A DNA stretch of 64,000 bases from Pseudomonadota bacterium. GTDB lineage: Bacteria > Desulfobacterota > Desulfovibrionia > Desulfovibrionales > Desulfomicrobiaceae. Location of the stretch: the NCBI GenBank assembly GCA_018902545.1, contig JAHIQM010000015.1:248001-312000 (forward strand), written 5' to 3'. The notes under the pieces were generated by a model. That model did no database searches, had not been told where the DNA came from, and worked only from the letters and a program-made list of their open reading frames with translations. How positions within the stretch are numbered: position 1 is the first letter of the stretch; each line of letters opens with the position of its first letter. The translations under genes were made by a program, and so were the position numbers. Positions 41,501 to 50,881 of this stretch are shown here, piece after piece.

Positions 41501-41700
41501 GGGATGGGAATCTGGATCTGGGTCAGGCCCCTCTGTCTGGGCTCAGCCGTGGGCAGGGAAGACTCGAATCTGAAAATGAGCTCTTCGCCCTCCGGCAGCG
41601 TGTTCCACGTCAGCGTGGCGCCATGGGCGGCATGGAGAGGTATAAGGCCCAGGATGGCCGCAAGAAGCCAGATCAGGCTGGCAAAGAGAGGTGTGCGCAC
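38533..41700 (-). CDS. Large exported tetratricopeptide-repeat protein
   Basis: 1055 residues from a GTG start (RTPLFASLIWLLAAILGLIP). A signal peptide (cleavage near AHGA-T) is followed by a ~100-residue beta-rich domain with PIPWSFWQRERKPII. A long acidic, Pro/Ser/Thr/Asn-rich low-complexity linker (about residues 125-405) comes next, and then about 650 residues of TPR-like helical pairs. Such exported TPR scaffolds in this group often serve envelope or motility systems, but no specific family is recognised. The linker is rich in N-x-T/S-type repeats (NATDINQGDNATGI). It follows the sigma-54 activator by 31 nt and precedes the Memo gene, so the three are likely co-transcribed. Confidence 0.75.
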   Translation of the reverse strand: MRTPLFASLIWLLAAILGLIPLHAAHGATLTWNTLPEGEELIFRFESSLPTAEPRQRGLTQIQIPIPWSFWQRERKPIIPDFSSSEILKEISISPDGVFIQTRSGDFIFSFSTNPGRKELSIELFPPPSDEPEDEAAKQQEQPDSPDSNATDINQGDNATGILADGNSTDEPVSATPENSEPPAKTGDDTGLPPQNSTTPDSAAQEPEDPAMANGLKQFNLEEEPSLSGLAAVRSKIQRPGQVEGMADAEDEPSPSVLRLPIDRLATAPGQDRNAISRDETLDNAGAEQIPANASLAEATAAVQNATPSTPQPKSETPEASLALQSGDAIEKSPTESGLAEGDVPAAAEPAGNVTTDTPQTLAPSSVVTDDPLPPDVADALAPAEPESTAGNLTDPADNATQNDDEGYAELEELYAAAQSALIAEDFKSARTAVKSMMRHPKISESLSEELLYTLADITMKENLGDLEGNFLPVLEAYEAAKNSNPTSRNVAEALSRMGYLHIFVGNVPEAKGYFDLLRRKYPDDPRVAMIDYYWGEHYLRRKDYVRAAEHFQFAIQNFPMSLAVQPSTVGLLKAFTALGYFDKALEIADSIERRWPRYYLSDPSFLMAAGYAAMLSDNLERAKEYFWAYANIVPDAQDVDVAMARIGDILLKQDKLDAAREIYHRTATAHPSREGGLIAKMRLAEEGVLDQPSIADMAPVFSRPASNPQEIYQSILEHTDSALAPVARLKLAMWHLWNKNYAASLNDAQRFQTDYPEHELLPKAREVADTALRDWITHALEQEDFEGAAQHWTDHENLYQGRELDPKLRLMIATAFMQTGQPQKALEMARPFVFESIAQGEFSEPGMELTLAMLVELQQWADIIELYKRVEPWNLGQERRRQLDYATALAHEKLDQSEKARPLWAKLVTDMDLTDTQRGYAHYFLGREALAAGRLEQAAILGQEALSLLRKDESDIPKLKETLELLAQAAERSGRFQDALAWTLEYDEYVTESDPDWPAHTFRKALLFKSNSDTRKWRESLNRLKELFPNSLHGRMAAAELEGTRIEREVQKFR

Positions 41701-41731
41701 GGGCTGCTATTAGCAAGAATTGGGCACATTG

Positions 41732-42739
<1,008 letters not shown>

Positions 42740-42789
42740 GGCCTCTCCTGAAGGGGAATTGGCTTGAACTCTGTTCCGATACTGCCTAA

Positions 42790-42807
42790 CTGTCAAGATT
42801 ATGACAG
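42790..42807. promoter_or_regulatory. Candidate operator between sigma-54 activator and sfsA
   Basis: CTGTCA-AGATTA-TGACAG is a perfect 6-bp inverted repeat with a 6-nt centre, the geometry of CRP/FNR-family sites but with other half-site bases. It lies 51 nt upstream of the activator gene and 16 nt upstream of the sfsA start, so could control both. Confidence 0.4.
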
Positions 42808-42823
42808 AAAAGCAACTCCAAAA

Positions 42824-43546
42824 ATGCAGCATCTCTTGAAATTTCCCTGCGGGAGCCTTGGCGCCATCTTTGTCGCCCGCGAAAAGCGCTTTCTGGTCCA
42901 CGTGCTCGTGGACGGGAGGCCCGTGACCGTACACACCAACAACTCCGGGTCTATGCTCGGCCTGCTGCGGCCCGGCATGGACGTGTTCATCTCCCCCGCC
43001 TGCTCCCCGAAGCGCAAGCTGCCATACACACTGGAGCTGGTTCGCCCTTGCGGGGAATGGATCGGGGTCAACACCTCGACCCCCAACCGGCTGCTCAAAA
43101 GGATTTGGGAAACAGGTGCCAGCCCTGAAGTTTCAGGTTATACCCACTTCCTGTCCGAGGCCGTGCATGGGGATTCACGTCTTGACGCCAAGTTGTACGG
43201 ACCGCGTGGTGAACTGTGGATCGAGGCCAAGAACGTGACCATGGTCGAGGATCAGGTGGCCTGTTTTCCCGACGCGGTGACCACGCGCGGACAGAAGCAC
43301 CTGCTCGAACTCATGAGCCTGGCCCAAAGCGGCGTGCGTGTAGGCGTCTTTCTGGCGGTGCAGCGCCCGGAGGGGAGGTGTTTCGGTCCGGCGGATTTCA
43401 TCGACCCCCGCTTTGCCCAGCTTTTCTGGATGGCCGTGGACCGGGGCGTGGAGTTTTGGCCCCATGTGGTGCATGCAGGCCCCGAAGGCATCGCTCTCGG
43501 GCCACGGCTGCCACTTGTTTCAAGAAATTCAACCCAATCCGGATAA
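42824..43546 (+). CDS. sfsA: SfsA-family protein (sugar fermentation stimulation homologue)
   Basis: 240 residues from [27 protein letters not shown], which aligns with the OB-fold start of SfsA. Family segments [48 protein letters not shown] and [17 protein letters not shown] are clear; the Asp/Glu-x-Lys nuclease-like core is kept. Its role is uncertain, and SfsA has been proposed to bind nucleic acid. The ATG at 42824 has no good Shine-Dalgarno, and a TTG at 42764 in frame is less likely because the extension crosses the operator-like repeat. Confidence 0.88.
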   Translation: MQHLLKFPCGSLGAIFVAREKRFLVHVLVDGRPVTVHTNNSGSMLGLLRPGMDVFISPACSPKRKLPYTLELVRPCGEWIGVNTSTPNRLLKRIWETGASPEVSGYTHFLSEAVHGDSRLDAKLYGPRGELWIEAKNVTMVEDQVACFPDAVTTRGQKHLLELMSLAQSGVRVGVFLAVQRPEGRCFGPADFIDPRFAQLFWMAVDRGVEFWPHVVHAGPEGIALGPRLPLVSRNSTQSG

Positions 43547-43552
43547 TCACGC

Positions 43553-44428
43553 ATGAAAGACCAGCTTGTTCGCGTCATCTCAAACGAGGCCAATGTGCGC
43601 GCCATGGCCTGCCTGACCACGGAAACGGTGGCCGAGGCCTGCGCACGTCACGCCACCCTGCCCACCGCTTCCGTGGCTCTGGGCCGCGCCATGACCGGGG
43701 CCGTGCTCCTGGGCGCGCTGCTCAAGGGGCGGCAGCGCGTGGCCCTCAAGTTCGAGGGGAACGGTCCGCTGGGCAAAATCGTGGTCGAGGCCGACCCCAT
43801 GTGCCTTGTGCATGGCTACGTGGGCAACCCCGCCGTGGACCTGCCGCTCAGGGATGGCCGCTACGATATCCCTGGCGCTCTGGGGCGGGCCGGCCTTTTG
43901 ACCGTGACCAAGGACTTGCAGCTCAAGTCGACCTATCAGGGCATCGTCAATCTCGTGTCCAGCGAAATCGCCGAGGATATCGCCTACTACCTCACGGACT
44001 CGGAACAGACACCCTCGGCCATGGGTCTGACCACCATCCCAGATGAGCGGGGCGGCATCGCCGTGGCCGGAGGGTTTTTGATCCAGTCTCTGCCCCCGGC
44101 CAATGACGAGGCCCTGAACGCCCTGATGCAGCGGCTCGGGTCCATGCCCCCGCTGGCCAAGCTCCTTCTCGACGGCGCTACTCCCAAAGAGGTCCTGGAC
44201 CGCATTTTCGGCGACATCCCCTTCGAAATCCTCGGCCATCAGGACGTGGCCTTCCACTGCAGTTGTACTCGCGACCGCATCGAGCAGGCGCTCATCACGC
44301 TCGGCGTGGATGAAATCAAGAGCCTCGCCGAGCAGAGCGAAGACACCGTCATCACCTGCGAATTCTGCCGGGAGCCCTACGCCTTCAATTCGGACGACCT
44401 GCGTCGGTTGGCCGACGAGCGGCATTAG
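43553..44428 (+). CDS. hslO: Redox-regulated chaperone Hsp33
   Basis: Holdase chaperone switched on by oxidation. The 291 residues end with the zinc redox centre C236-x-C238 and C269-x2-C272 (HCSCTRDR and TCEFCREPY). The N-terminal domain contains the usual ETVAEACARHATLPTASVALG and GRALTGA-like GRAMTGAVLLGALLK. It starts 6 nt after sfsA, so the two share a transcript. Oxidative-stress protection suits an anaerobe. Confidence 0.94.
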   Translation: MKDQLVRVISNEANVRAMACLTTETVAEACARHATLPTASVALGRAMTGAVLLGALLKGRQRVALKFEGNGPLGKIVVEADPMCLVHGYVGNPAVDLPLRDGRYDIPGALGRAGLLTVTKDLQLKSTYQGIVNLVSSEIAEDIAYYLTDSEQTPSAMGLTTIPDERGGIAVAGGFLIQSLPPANDEALNALMQRLGSMPPLAKLLLDGATPKEVLDRIFGDIPFEILGHQDVAFHCSCTRDRIEQALITLGVDEIKSLAEQSEDTVITCEFCREPYAFNSDDLRRLADERH

Positions 44429-44532
44429 AAGAAATGCCTCCGGCGGGCAGGGAGCGCGCCCCCTGCACCCCGTTCAGGCGGGCTGATTTCATGGTAATGG
44501 GATTCATGCCTTTGACTAGTGGCGGTCAACGG

Positions 44533-44564
44533 AAAAAGGCCGTCCTCCTTGCGGAAAGCGGCCT
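44533..44564 (-). terminator. Probable terminator after the flagellar-rod-like gene
   Basis: On the minus strand AGGCCG (44564-44559) pairs with CGGCCT (44542-44537) with minor inner pairing, then TTTTTCC. It would end the nine-gene unit starting at 51940. Confidence 0.55.
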
Positions 44565-44587
44565 CTGTGTCTTCTTCCCAAAAAAAA

Positions 44588-44959
44588 TCAGACCATCATG
44601 TTGATGATCACGCCGGTCATGTCCAGCTGAGTATGCAGGGCGGCCGCGTTGGCGGCCAAGGCGTGCTCGTTTTCGATCATCTGTACCATTTCTGTGGTCA
44701 GGTCCGTGTTCGAGCCTTCGACCAGCATTTCCTCGTAGCGACGTCCCTCGTCGGTTTCGACGTACTCTCCGCCCTGCACGAGCGGCCCGGCGGAGGTGTT
44801 CTCATAGACGTCCTGAACCTGCACGCCACGGCCATTCGGGCCGGTCTCAAATTCCACCCGGCTGGAATGAAATCCATTCGTGTTCATATTGGCGACGTTG
44901 TTGGCCGCGACCTGTTGGGAAAAACTGATGGCCTGCATGGCCTGGACATTTTCCATCAT
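44588..44959 (-). CDS. Flagellar basal-body rod-like protein (short, FlgC/FlgG type)
   Basis: 123 residues. The N terminus (VQAMQAISFSQQVAANNVAN) fits the rod/hook N-terminal helix with an ANNVANMNTNGF motif. The C terminus (TTEMVQMIENEHALAANAAA) fits the matching C-terminal helix that forms the coiled-coil in rod proteins. The middle is shortened. It is an orphan: no other flagellar gene is near, and it is last after folE2. The product may be an assembly cap, a decoy or a secreted rod-like peptide; function is not clear. Confidence 0.75.
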   Translation of the reverse strand: MMENVQAMQAISFSQQVAANNVANMNTNGFHSSRVEFETGPNGRGVQVQDVYENTSAGPLVQGGEYVETDEGRRYEEMLVEGSNTDLTTEMVQMIENEHALAANAAALHTQLDMTGVIINMMV

Positions 44960-44972
44960 GGTGCACCTCCGC

Positions 44973-45806
44973 TCATTCTTTTAATCTAACGCGGGCAGGA
45001 CTTCCGTCAAGGGTTGTGTGTGCGGTGTCCGCGCCTTGGTCCATCTGGTCGATGCAGGCGTAGGCGCTGTGGTTGTGGATGGACTCGAAGGATTCGACCT
45101 CGACCCGAAATCCCCGCGCCTTGGGGTGCGCCGCAAGCTTGGCCGCCGCGGCCCGAACCACGTCCTCGACAAAGGTCGGGGCGGCGAAGGCCGCTTCGGT
45201 GACGAATTTTTCGTCCTCGCGCTTCAAAAGGGCGTAGACCGGGGAAGAGCCGGACTCCTGGGCGATGGCGATGAGGTCCTCCAGCCAGAGCATGCCCAGG
45301 CACTGCGCCTCGATGCGCACCATGGCGCGCTGGCTGTGGGCTCCCTCTTTTGAGATGGCCTTGGAGCAGGGACACACGGTCATGACCGGCACCTCCACGC
45401 CAAGGATCAGACTGAACTCGCCGCCTTGCAGCACTCCGCGCAGAAAGCAGGCGTAATCCATGAGCGCCGGGCTGCCTGTGACCGGGGCGCGCTGCTCCAG
45501 AAAATAGGTGAACTGAAAGCACAGGTGGGCGCTCTGGGCCTCCAGGCGGTCGCGCAGGTCGCGTAGCAGGTTTCTGCAGCTGTCCGCATCCAGGGTCGTG
45601 TCCATGTCGCGCAGGGCTTCTAAAAACCTGCTCATGTGCGTGCCCTTGAACTGGGCCGGAAGGTCCACGCTCAAATCCACCCGTGCCACGGTCTGCTGGC
45701 GTCCCTTGGCCCGGTCACGCACCGTCAGGGGGATGGACAGGTGTTTGACCCCCACGCGGTCGATAGGCAGGGCCACCTCAGCCGGGCCGCTTTGTACGTC
45801 GCGCAT
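44973..45806 (-). CDS. folE2: GTP cyclohydrolase FolE2 (type IB)
   Basis: Makes 7,8-dihydroneopterin triphosphate for folate or queuosine-type precursors, often with metal flexibility. The 277 residues contain the diagnostic [20 protein letters not shown] (metal Cys) and [12 protein letters not shown]. Its start overlaps the nikR stop by 1 nt (TGATG-type), so translation is coupled. Type IB enzymes are often used when zinc is limiting; pairing with a nickel regulator is worth noting, but the link is inference. Confidence 0.92.
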   Translation of the reverse strand: MRDVQSGPAEVALPIDRVGVKHLSIPLTVRDRAKGRQQTVARVDLSVDLPAQFKGTHMSRFLEALRDMDTTLDADSCRNLLRDLRDRLEAQSAHLCFQFTYFLEQRAPVTGSPALMDYACFLRGVLQGGEFSLILGVEVPVMTVCPCSKAISKEGAHSQRAMVRIEAQCLGMLWLEDLIAIAQESGSSPVYALLKREDEKFVTEAAFAAPTFVEDVVRAAAAKLAAHPKARGFRVEVESFESIHNHSAYACIDQMDQGADTAHTTLDGSPARVRLKE

Positions 45807-46225
45807 CAGGACAGATCCTGCCCGGTGGTGGCCAGGTTCAGCTTGCCGTGCTTGACGCCCTTGGTGGAGATGAGTCGCTCGGCCGTGGCCTTTATGTCCT
45901 GGCCCGACCCTCGCAGAATGAGCACTTCCATGCAGTTGTGATGGTCAAGGTGAATGTGCAGGGAGGAATGGATGACATCGAGGGACGAATGCTGGATCTC
46001 GGTCATCTTCTGTGCCAGGTCCGAATGGTGATGGTCGAAGACAAGGGTCAGGGTGCCGACCATTTCCTTGTTCAGGTCTTCCCATTCCTTTTGCACCAGA
46101 GTGTTGCGAATGAGGTCGCGGATGGCCTCGGAGCGCGTCTGATAACAGCGCTCCTCGCACAGTGCGTCGAATTTCTCCAGCAGATCGGAGTCAAGGGACA
46201 CTCCAAAGCGAATAGTCTGGCCCAT
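45806..46225 (-). CDS. nikR: Nickel-responsive regulator NikR
   Basis: Ribbon-helix-helix repressor controlled by nickel. The 139 residues begin [20 protein letters not shown] (RHH), followed by an ACT-like domain. Nickel ligands are placed as in E. coli NikR: H79, H90, H92 and C98 (spacing 11, 2, 6). It probably controls nickel uptake and [NiFe] hydrogenase supply, although no nickel transporter gene is in the window. It sits between a methyltransferase gene and folE2. Confidence 0.94.
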   Translation of the reverse strand: MGQTIRFGVSLDSDLLEKFDALCEERCYQTRSEAIRDLIRNTLVQKEWEDLNKEMVGTLTLVFDHHHSDLAQKMTEIQHSSLDVIHSSLHIHLDHHNCMEVLILRGSGQDIKATAERLISTKGVKHGKLNLATTGQDLS

Positions 46226-46234
46226 TATTCCTCC

Positions 46235-46903
46235 TTACTTCACTAAAGGTCGGGAAAGTTCCCACACGTTGACCGTCATGCGCGCCTGGTCGAAGGTGAC
46301 CACTTCCTGCCCCTGATTTCTGACCCGCCAGCCCCTGCGGGTAAACCTGTCCCACACGGTGCTGGACACGGTCCGCTCGGGATCGCCGAACCAGACCCTG
46401 CCGCCCGGAGCCAGGCAGTGTCGTAACAGGATTTCCAGGGGGTCGAAAAAGCGTTGCTCGTAAAAAATGTCGCCGCCCCAAATGCGCTCGAAGCAGGCGG
46501 GTGCGAAGCCTGGCCTGTTCCAGTCCATGCACAGCCACAGCGGCTGGGGCACGGCGTTGAGTCGCGCGTTTCTGGCGGCAAAATACAGGGCGTCGCGCTC
46601 GTAGTCCATCCCCGTCACGCGCGCGCCGAGATTCGCCGCCACCAGCGCCGAAAGGCCAAGGCCGCAGCCAAGATCCAGGCACCGTCGTCCGGCCAGGTCC
46701 TGCCGGGACAGCCAGTCGCACAGGGCCAGGGTGGCTGGCCACAGTTCTACCCAATAGGGGATGTGCTCTTCCGCCTTCGGGTCGTCCTCGTCCATGGACT
46801 GCCAGAGGGATTCCAGATCGGCCGGGCGCTCCAGGGTCCAGGTTCGGCCAGCGGCCTGCACGGTGAAACGCTGACAGGAACGCAGGTGCTCAGTGGTCGG
46901 CAT
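46235..46903 (-). CDS. Class I SAM-dependent methyltransferase, possible protein lysine methyltransferase
   Basis: 222 residues. The SAM motif is CLDLGCGLGLSALVAANLGA, followed by the acidic end of beta 2 in VTGMDYERDALYFAARNARL. The motif WGGDIFYEQRFFDPLE resembles the D/E-x-x-Y/F motif of the METTL/ETF-beta lysine methyltransferase group (seven-beta-strand). Substrate is unknown. The start overlaps the upstream ATPase gene by 14 nt. Confidence 0.75.
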   Translation of the reverse strand: MPTTEHLRSCQRFTVQAAGRTWTLERPADLESLWQSMDEDDPKAEEHIPYWVELWPATLALCDWLSRQDLAGRRCLDLGCGLGLSALVAANLGARVTGMDYERDALYFAARNARLNAVPQPLWLCMDWNRPGFAPACFERIWGGDIFYEQRFFDPLEILLRHCLAPGGRVWFGDPERTVSSTVWDRFTRRGWRVRNQGQEVVTFDQARMTVNVWELSRPLVK

Positions 46904-48392
46904 CGGGCCTCATGCCAGCCATCATCTGGCCGATACGGTCCACGCGCTCCCGGTCGCCTGTGGGGAAGGTGTCCACGATCGCTCCACCATACATGACGGC
47001 GATGCGGTCGGCCAGGGCCAGGGCTTCGGACAGGTCGCCGGTGACAAGCAGGATGCCTGCTTCTTCACGCGCTGCCAGCAGCGTGGTCCAGACCTCTTCG
47101 ATGGCCGAAACGTCCAGGCCCTGAGTGGGCTGCTCGGCCACAATGAGGCGCGGACGGCGATGAAATTCCCGCGCCAGGACCAGCTTCTGCAGGTTCCCGC
47201 CCGAAAGCTGCCTGGCCTGGCAGGTAACATCGGGGGGCTGGACCTTGAATTGACGCACCAGCTCCTGGGCCACGGTCCTGGCCTTGTCGCGCTGCAGCCA
47301 GACGGAGGAGCTGTAGCCCTGGCGGGTGGTTAAGAGGAAATTGTCGACCAGATCCATGCCCCGGCAGACGGCCAGGCCCATGCGATCCTCGGGGATGTAG
47401 CTGAGGCCCCCCTGCCAGGCCGGTGCGGAGAAAAAGGCCTGCCAGGTCTTGCCAAGCACGCTGATCTCGCCTTTTTTGGGTTCCTTGAGGCCGCAGACGA
47501 CCTCGACCAGATCCTTTTGTCCATTGCCGGCCACGCCGACCACCGCCAGGACCTCCCCCTGCCGCAGGCTGAGGCACACATCTTTTAGCGTCTCGGTGCG
47601 CACATCTTGCAGACGCAACACGTTCTGCCGCAGCTCCATGGGTTCGCGGCGCACTTCGAGGAGCACCTCCCGGCCGACCATGCGCCGGGCCAGGTCGGAT
47701 TGGGAATGCACCTCGGCGGCCGGGAGTTCGTCCACCACCTCGCCCCGGCGCAGGATGGCGATCTCGTCGGCCAGGGCCATGACCTCGCCCAGCTTGTGGG
47801 AGATGTAGACGATGGCCTTGCCCTGGGCGGCCATGCTGCGCAGGGCCGCGAAGAGTTGCTCGGCCTCCTGGGGGGTGAGCACGGCCGTGGGCTCGTCAAA
47901 GATGAGGATGCGGCTTTTGCGCTGCAGGAGTTTTAAGATCTCGACGCGCTGCTTCTCGCCCATGGACAGGTCCGCCACGCGGGCGGCGGGGTCGATGTCC
48001 AGACCGAAGCCCTGTGCCAGGGTCCGGACCTGTTCCCGCATGGCGCGGGGGGAAAGGAAGAAGCCCGGCTCCTGGCCCAGGAATACGTTCTCGGCTACGG
48101 TCATGGCCTCCACCAGCATGAAGTGCTGGTAGACCATGCCGATCCCGGCCCGGATGGCGTCTTTGGTCGTGCGCAGTGAGCGGGGGCGGCCGTCGATGAG
48201 GATCTCGCCGCTGTCGGGCAGGTAATGCCCGGCCAGGATGGACATGAGCGTGCTCTTGCCCGCCCCGTTTTCGCCGAGCAGGGCCTTGATCCGGCCGGCG
48301 TGGATGTCCAGGCTGATGTCGTTGTTGGCCCGGACCGCGCCGAAGACCTTGGTGATGCCGCGCAGGCTGACCGCGGGCACGGAAGCTGACAT
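46890..48392 (-). CDS. Nucleoside/BMP-type ABC transporter, duplicated ATPase subunit
   Basis: Two fused ABC domains, 500 residues, as in sugar and nucleoside (YufO/RnsB-type) importers. The first has Walker A GENGAGKST and signature LSMGEKQRVEILKLL; the second has a degenerate P-loop (VVGVAGNGQKDLVEVV) and signature LSGGNLQKLVLAREF, as usual in this family. It would power the two permeases encoded upstream. The order bmp-permease-permease-gpt-ATPase is unusual because a phosphoribosyltransferase gene lies inside. Confidence 0.9.
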   Translation of the reverse strand: MSASVPAVSLRGITKVFGAVRANNDISLDIHAGRIKALLGENGAGKSTLMSILAGHYLPDSGEILIDGRPRSLRTTKDAIRAGIGMVYQHFMLVEAMTVAENVFLGQEPGFFLSPRAMREQVRTLAQGFGLDIDPAARVADLSMGEKQRVEILKLLQRKSRILIFDEPTAVLTPQEAEQLFAALRSMAAQGKAIVYISHKLGEVMALADEIAILRRGEVVDELPAAEVHSQSDLARRMVGREVLLEVRREPMELRQNVLRLQDVRTETLKDVCLSLRQGEVLAVVGVAGNGQKDLVEVVCGLKEPKKGEISVLGKTWQAFFSAPAWQGGLSYIPEDRMGLAVCRGMDLVDNFLLTTRQGYSSSVWLQRDKARTVAQELVRQFKVQPPDVTCQARQLSGGNLQKLVLAREFHRRPRLIVAEQPTQGLDVSAIEEVWTTLLAAREEAGILLVTGDLSEALALADRIAVMYGGAIVDTFPTGDRERVDRIGQMMAGMRPDADH

Positions 48393-48395
48393 GCC

Positions 48396-48881
48396 TCAGC
48401 CCTGCCGCATTCCGGCGATGGGCTGCACGAACTGCGACTCCGTGTCCCACGGAAAGAGGATCCAGGTGTCCTGGCTGACCTCCGTGACGAAGGTGTCCAC
48501 CAGTGGGCGTCCGGCGGGCTTGGCGTAGATGGACGCGAAATGGGCCTTGGGCAGCAGTTCGCGGATGAGCTTGGCCGTGCGGCCGGTGTCCACCAGGTCG
48601 TCGATGATGAGCCAGCCCTCGCCGTTGCCTTCGATACCCTTGAGCAGTTTGACCTCACCCTTCTGGTTTTTCCAGTCGTAGCTGGATACGCAGATCGTAT
48701 CCACCAGCCGGACGTCCAGTTCGCGGGCGATTATGGCCGCCGGCACGAGCCCACCACGGGTTACGGCGATGATGCCTTTGAAGAAATCCTTGTCCAGGAG
48801 GCGCCAGGCCAGGGCCTTGGAGTCGCGATGCAGCTGGTCCCAGGAGATGGGATAGGTGCGTTGATATCTGTTTTCGGTCAT
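48396..48881 (-). CDS. gpt: Xanthine/guanine phosphoribosyltransferase
   Basis: 161 residues related to E. coli Gpt: [20 protein letters not shown], the PRPP-binding loop [16 protein letters not shown] and [20 protein letters not shown]. It salvages xanthine or guanine to the nucleotides. It is inside a nucleoside ABC transporter operon, with 9-nt and 3-nt gaps to its neighbours, which supports purine as the imported substrate. The RBS AGGAAA precedes the ATG. Confidence 0.92.
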   Translation of the reverse strand: MTENRYQRTYPISWDQLHRDSKALAWRLLDKDFFKGIIAVTRGGLVPAAIIARELDVRLVDTICVSSYDWKNQKGEVKLLKGIEGNGEGWLIIDDLVDTGRTAKLIRELLPKAHFASIYAKPAGRPLVDTFVTEVSQDTWILFPWDTESQFVQPIAGMRQG

Positions 48882-48890
48882 AACGGTTTC

Positions 48891-49811
48891 CTATTCAGAA
48901 GGTTCCATGTTCACGCCCAGTGCGGCCGGGGCGTGGGTGCGCTCGCTGCGCCATGACGAGAACGCCAGGGCCGCGATGGTCAGTATATAGGGCAGCATGA
49001 GCAGGATGGACGAGGGCAGGGCCGTGCCCATGGCCTGCAAACGCAGCTGGAAGGCCATGATTCCGCCGAAGAGATAGGCACCGATCATGGCCCGGGACGG
49101 TTTCCAGAAGGCGAAGATGACCAGGGCCACGGCGATCCAGCCGCGTCCCGAGGTCAGGCCGTTGGTCCACAGGTGGGTGTAGGCCAGGCTCAGGTAGCTG
49201 CCGCCGAAGCCGACCAGCACCCCGCCGCCAAGCAATGCTCCCCAGCGGTAGGCCAGCACGTTCAGGCCCGCGGCCCTGGTAGCGGCGGGACATTCCCCGG
49301 CGGCGCGGATGGCCATGCCCCAGCGGGTGTAGCGGAAAAAGGCCCACAACAGCGGCGGGATGAGGAAAGAGAAATAGACCAGGGCGTCCTGCTGGAAAAA
49401 GATCGTGCCCAGGACCGGGATGTCCCCCAGCAGGGGCAGGGAGAACTTGTCGAAGCCGGGCGCGGTGCGGCCGATGTAAGGAGTGCCGAAGAATCCCGCC
49501 AGGCCGGTGCCGAAGATGGTCAGGGCCAGACCCGAGACGACCTGGTTGCCCATGAACCAGATGCAGACGATGCCGTGCAGGGCGGCCATGCAGGCTCCGC
49601 CCAGGCCGCCGGCCACAAAGGCCAGCACGGGCGAACCCGTGTGCAGGGCGGTCAAAAAGCCGATCAGGGCGCCGACGAGCATCATCCCTTCCACGCCCAG
49701 GTTCAGGATACCGCCCTTCTCGGTCAGGATCTCGCCCAGGGTCGCGTAGAGGATGGGGGTGCCGGCCTGGACCGTGGCCGCCAGCAGTGCGAGCAGGATT
49801 TCGGGGGTCAT
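48891..49811 (-). CDS. Nucleoside ABC transporter permease, second subunit
   Basis: 306 residues from MTPEILLALLAATVQAGTPI behind GGAGGACCAG; an in-frame extension to 50099 overlaps the other permease and is rejected. About eight hydrophobic spans, with the family stretch LYATLGEILTEKGGILNLGVEGMMLVG and the cytoplasmic loop AIRAAGECPAATRAAGLNV, as in the YufQ type. Its start overlaps the end of the first permease gene (ATGA). Confidence 0.9.
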   Translation of the reverse strand: MTPEILLALLAATVQAGTPILYATLGEILTEKGGILNLGVEGMMLVGALIGFLTALHTGSPVLAFVAGGLGGACMAALHGIVCIWFMGNQVVSGLALTIFGTGLAGFFGTPYIGRTAPGFDKFSLPLLGDIPVLGTIFFQQDALVYFSFLIPPLLWAFFRYTRWGMAIRAAGECPAATRAAGLNVLAYRWGALLGGGVLVGFGGSYLSLAYTHLWTNGLTSGRGWIAVALVIFAFWKPSRAMIGAYLFGGIMAFQLRLQAMGTALPSSILLMLPYILTIAALAFSSWRSERTHAPAALGVNMEPSE

Positions 49812-50872
49812 CTGGTCCTCCGCAGGTGCAGCTGGTAGCGCGAGAAGAACCCGCCAGCCAGCACGGCCAGGAGGATGAGGCCTTCCATGATGGCCCCGAA
49901 GGCCGCTGGAATCTGCAGGTCGAGTTGCAGGCTCTCCATGCCAACGCGCAGGCCAGCCAGGAGAAAGGAGGACACGGCGATCACAAAGGGATTCAGGTTG
50001 GCAAGCCAGGCCACGACAATGGCGGTGTAGCCGTACCCGGACATGATGCTCGGCTGCAGGCGTCCGAGCGTGGCCGAGGCTTCGAGGAACCCAGCCCATC
50101 CGGCCAGGGCGCCGCTCACGGCCATGACCAGGATGACCAGCTTGGCGTAAGGCATGCGGGCATAACGGGCCGCGCGCACGTTCTCGCCGCAGGCGCGCAG
50201 CTCGTAGCCAAGACGGGTGGAGCGCAGAAAGACGGACATCAGCACTCCGACGGCCAGGCAGAGGGCCAGGCCCCAGTTCAGGCGCGTGTCGCCGATGCGC
50301 GCGACCACGGCGGCGGGCACGAACTCGCTGGTCATGGGAAATCCGAAGCTGCCGGGATCTTTCCAGATTCCGTAGACCAGATAATCAAGTACCAGGATGC
50401 CGACGTAGTTGAGCATGAGGGTGACGATGATCTCGTTGGCCCGAAGTTTGAGGCGCAGCACGGCGGGGATGGCTCCCCACAGGCTTCCGGTCAGGGATGC
50501 GCAGAGCAGCATGGTCGGCAGCAGGGTGTACCAGGGCCAGCCCGGAAAGGTCAGGGCCGCCCAGGTCGCGCCGATGGCGCCCAGGGCGAACTGGCCCTCA
50601 GCCCCGATGTTCCAGATCTGCAGACGGAAAGTCAGGCCCACACCGAGGGAACACAGGAAAATGGGGACAGCCTTGATCAGGCAGTCTTCAAGGGCGTAGC
50701 TGGAACCGAAGGCGCTGTACACCAGAAGCCACAGGGCGGTGAAGGGCGGCTTGTCCTGCATGACCAGGAGCACGCCGCTGACCGTGAAGGCCAGGGCCAG
50801 GGCTGCGAAAAAAACGAGACAGGAGCCCCAGCCAAGGGGCTCCTGTCGTCTGACGGTGCTGATTTGAAGCAT
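49808..50872 (-). CDS. Nucleoside ABC transporter permease, first subunit
   Basis: 354 residues, about nine hydrophobic spans; TFRLQIWNIGAEGQFALGAI and the loop YELRACGENVRAARYARMPY are typical of YufP/RnsC permeases. The start at 50872 has AAGGT 7 nt upstream, inside the stop region of the binding-protein gene. A full rho-independent terminator lies in codons 9-22 (see 50808-50847), so only some transcripts go beyond this point. Confidence 0.9.
   Translation of the reverse strand: MLQISTVRRQEPLGWGSCLVFFAALALAFTVSGVLLVMQDKPPFTALWLLVYSAFGSSYALEDCLIKAVPIFLCSLGVGLTFRLQIWNIGAEGQFALGAIGATWAALTFPGWPWYTLLPTMLLCASLTGSLWGAIPAVLRLKLRANEIIVTLMLNYVGILVLDYLVYGIWKDPGSFGFPMTSEFVPAAVVARIGDTRLNWGLALCLAVGVLMSVFLRSTRLGYELRACGENVRAARYARMPYAKLVILVMAVSGALAGWAGFLEASATLGRLQPSIMSGYGYTAIVVAWLANLNPFVIAVSSFLLAGLRVGMESLQLDLQIPAAFGAIMEGLILLAVLAGGFFSRYQLHLRRTR
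50808..50847 (-). terminator. Rho-independent terminator inside the permease coding region
   Basis: On the minus strand a perfect 12-bp stem (50847-50836 with 50829-50818; GACAGGAGCCCC with its complement) and a 6-nt loop are followed by TCG and T7. It lies within codons ~9-22 of the first permease gene, 25-65 nt after its start. It probably reduces permease expression relative to the binding protein. Confidence 0.8.
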
Positions 50873-50881
50873 CGAGGGACC

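Noticed and set aside
44447-44466. GCAGGG...CCCTGC hairpin after hslO as terminator
   Set aside because: The stem has no following T-run, so it is not called as a terminator.
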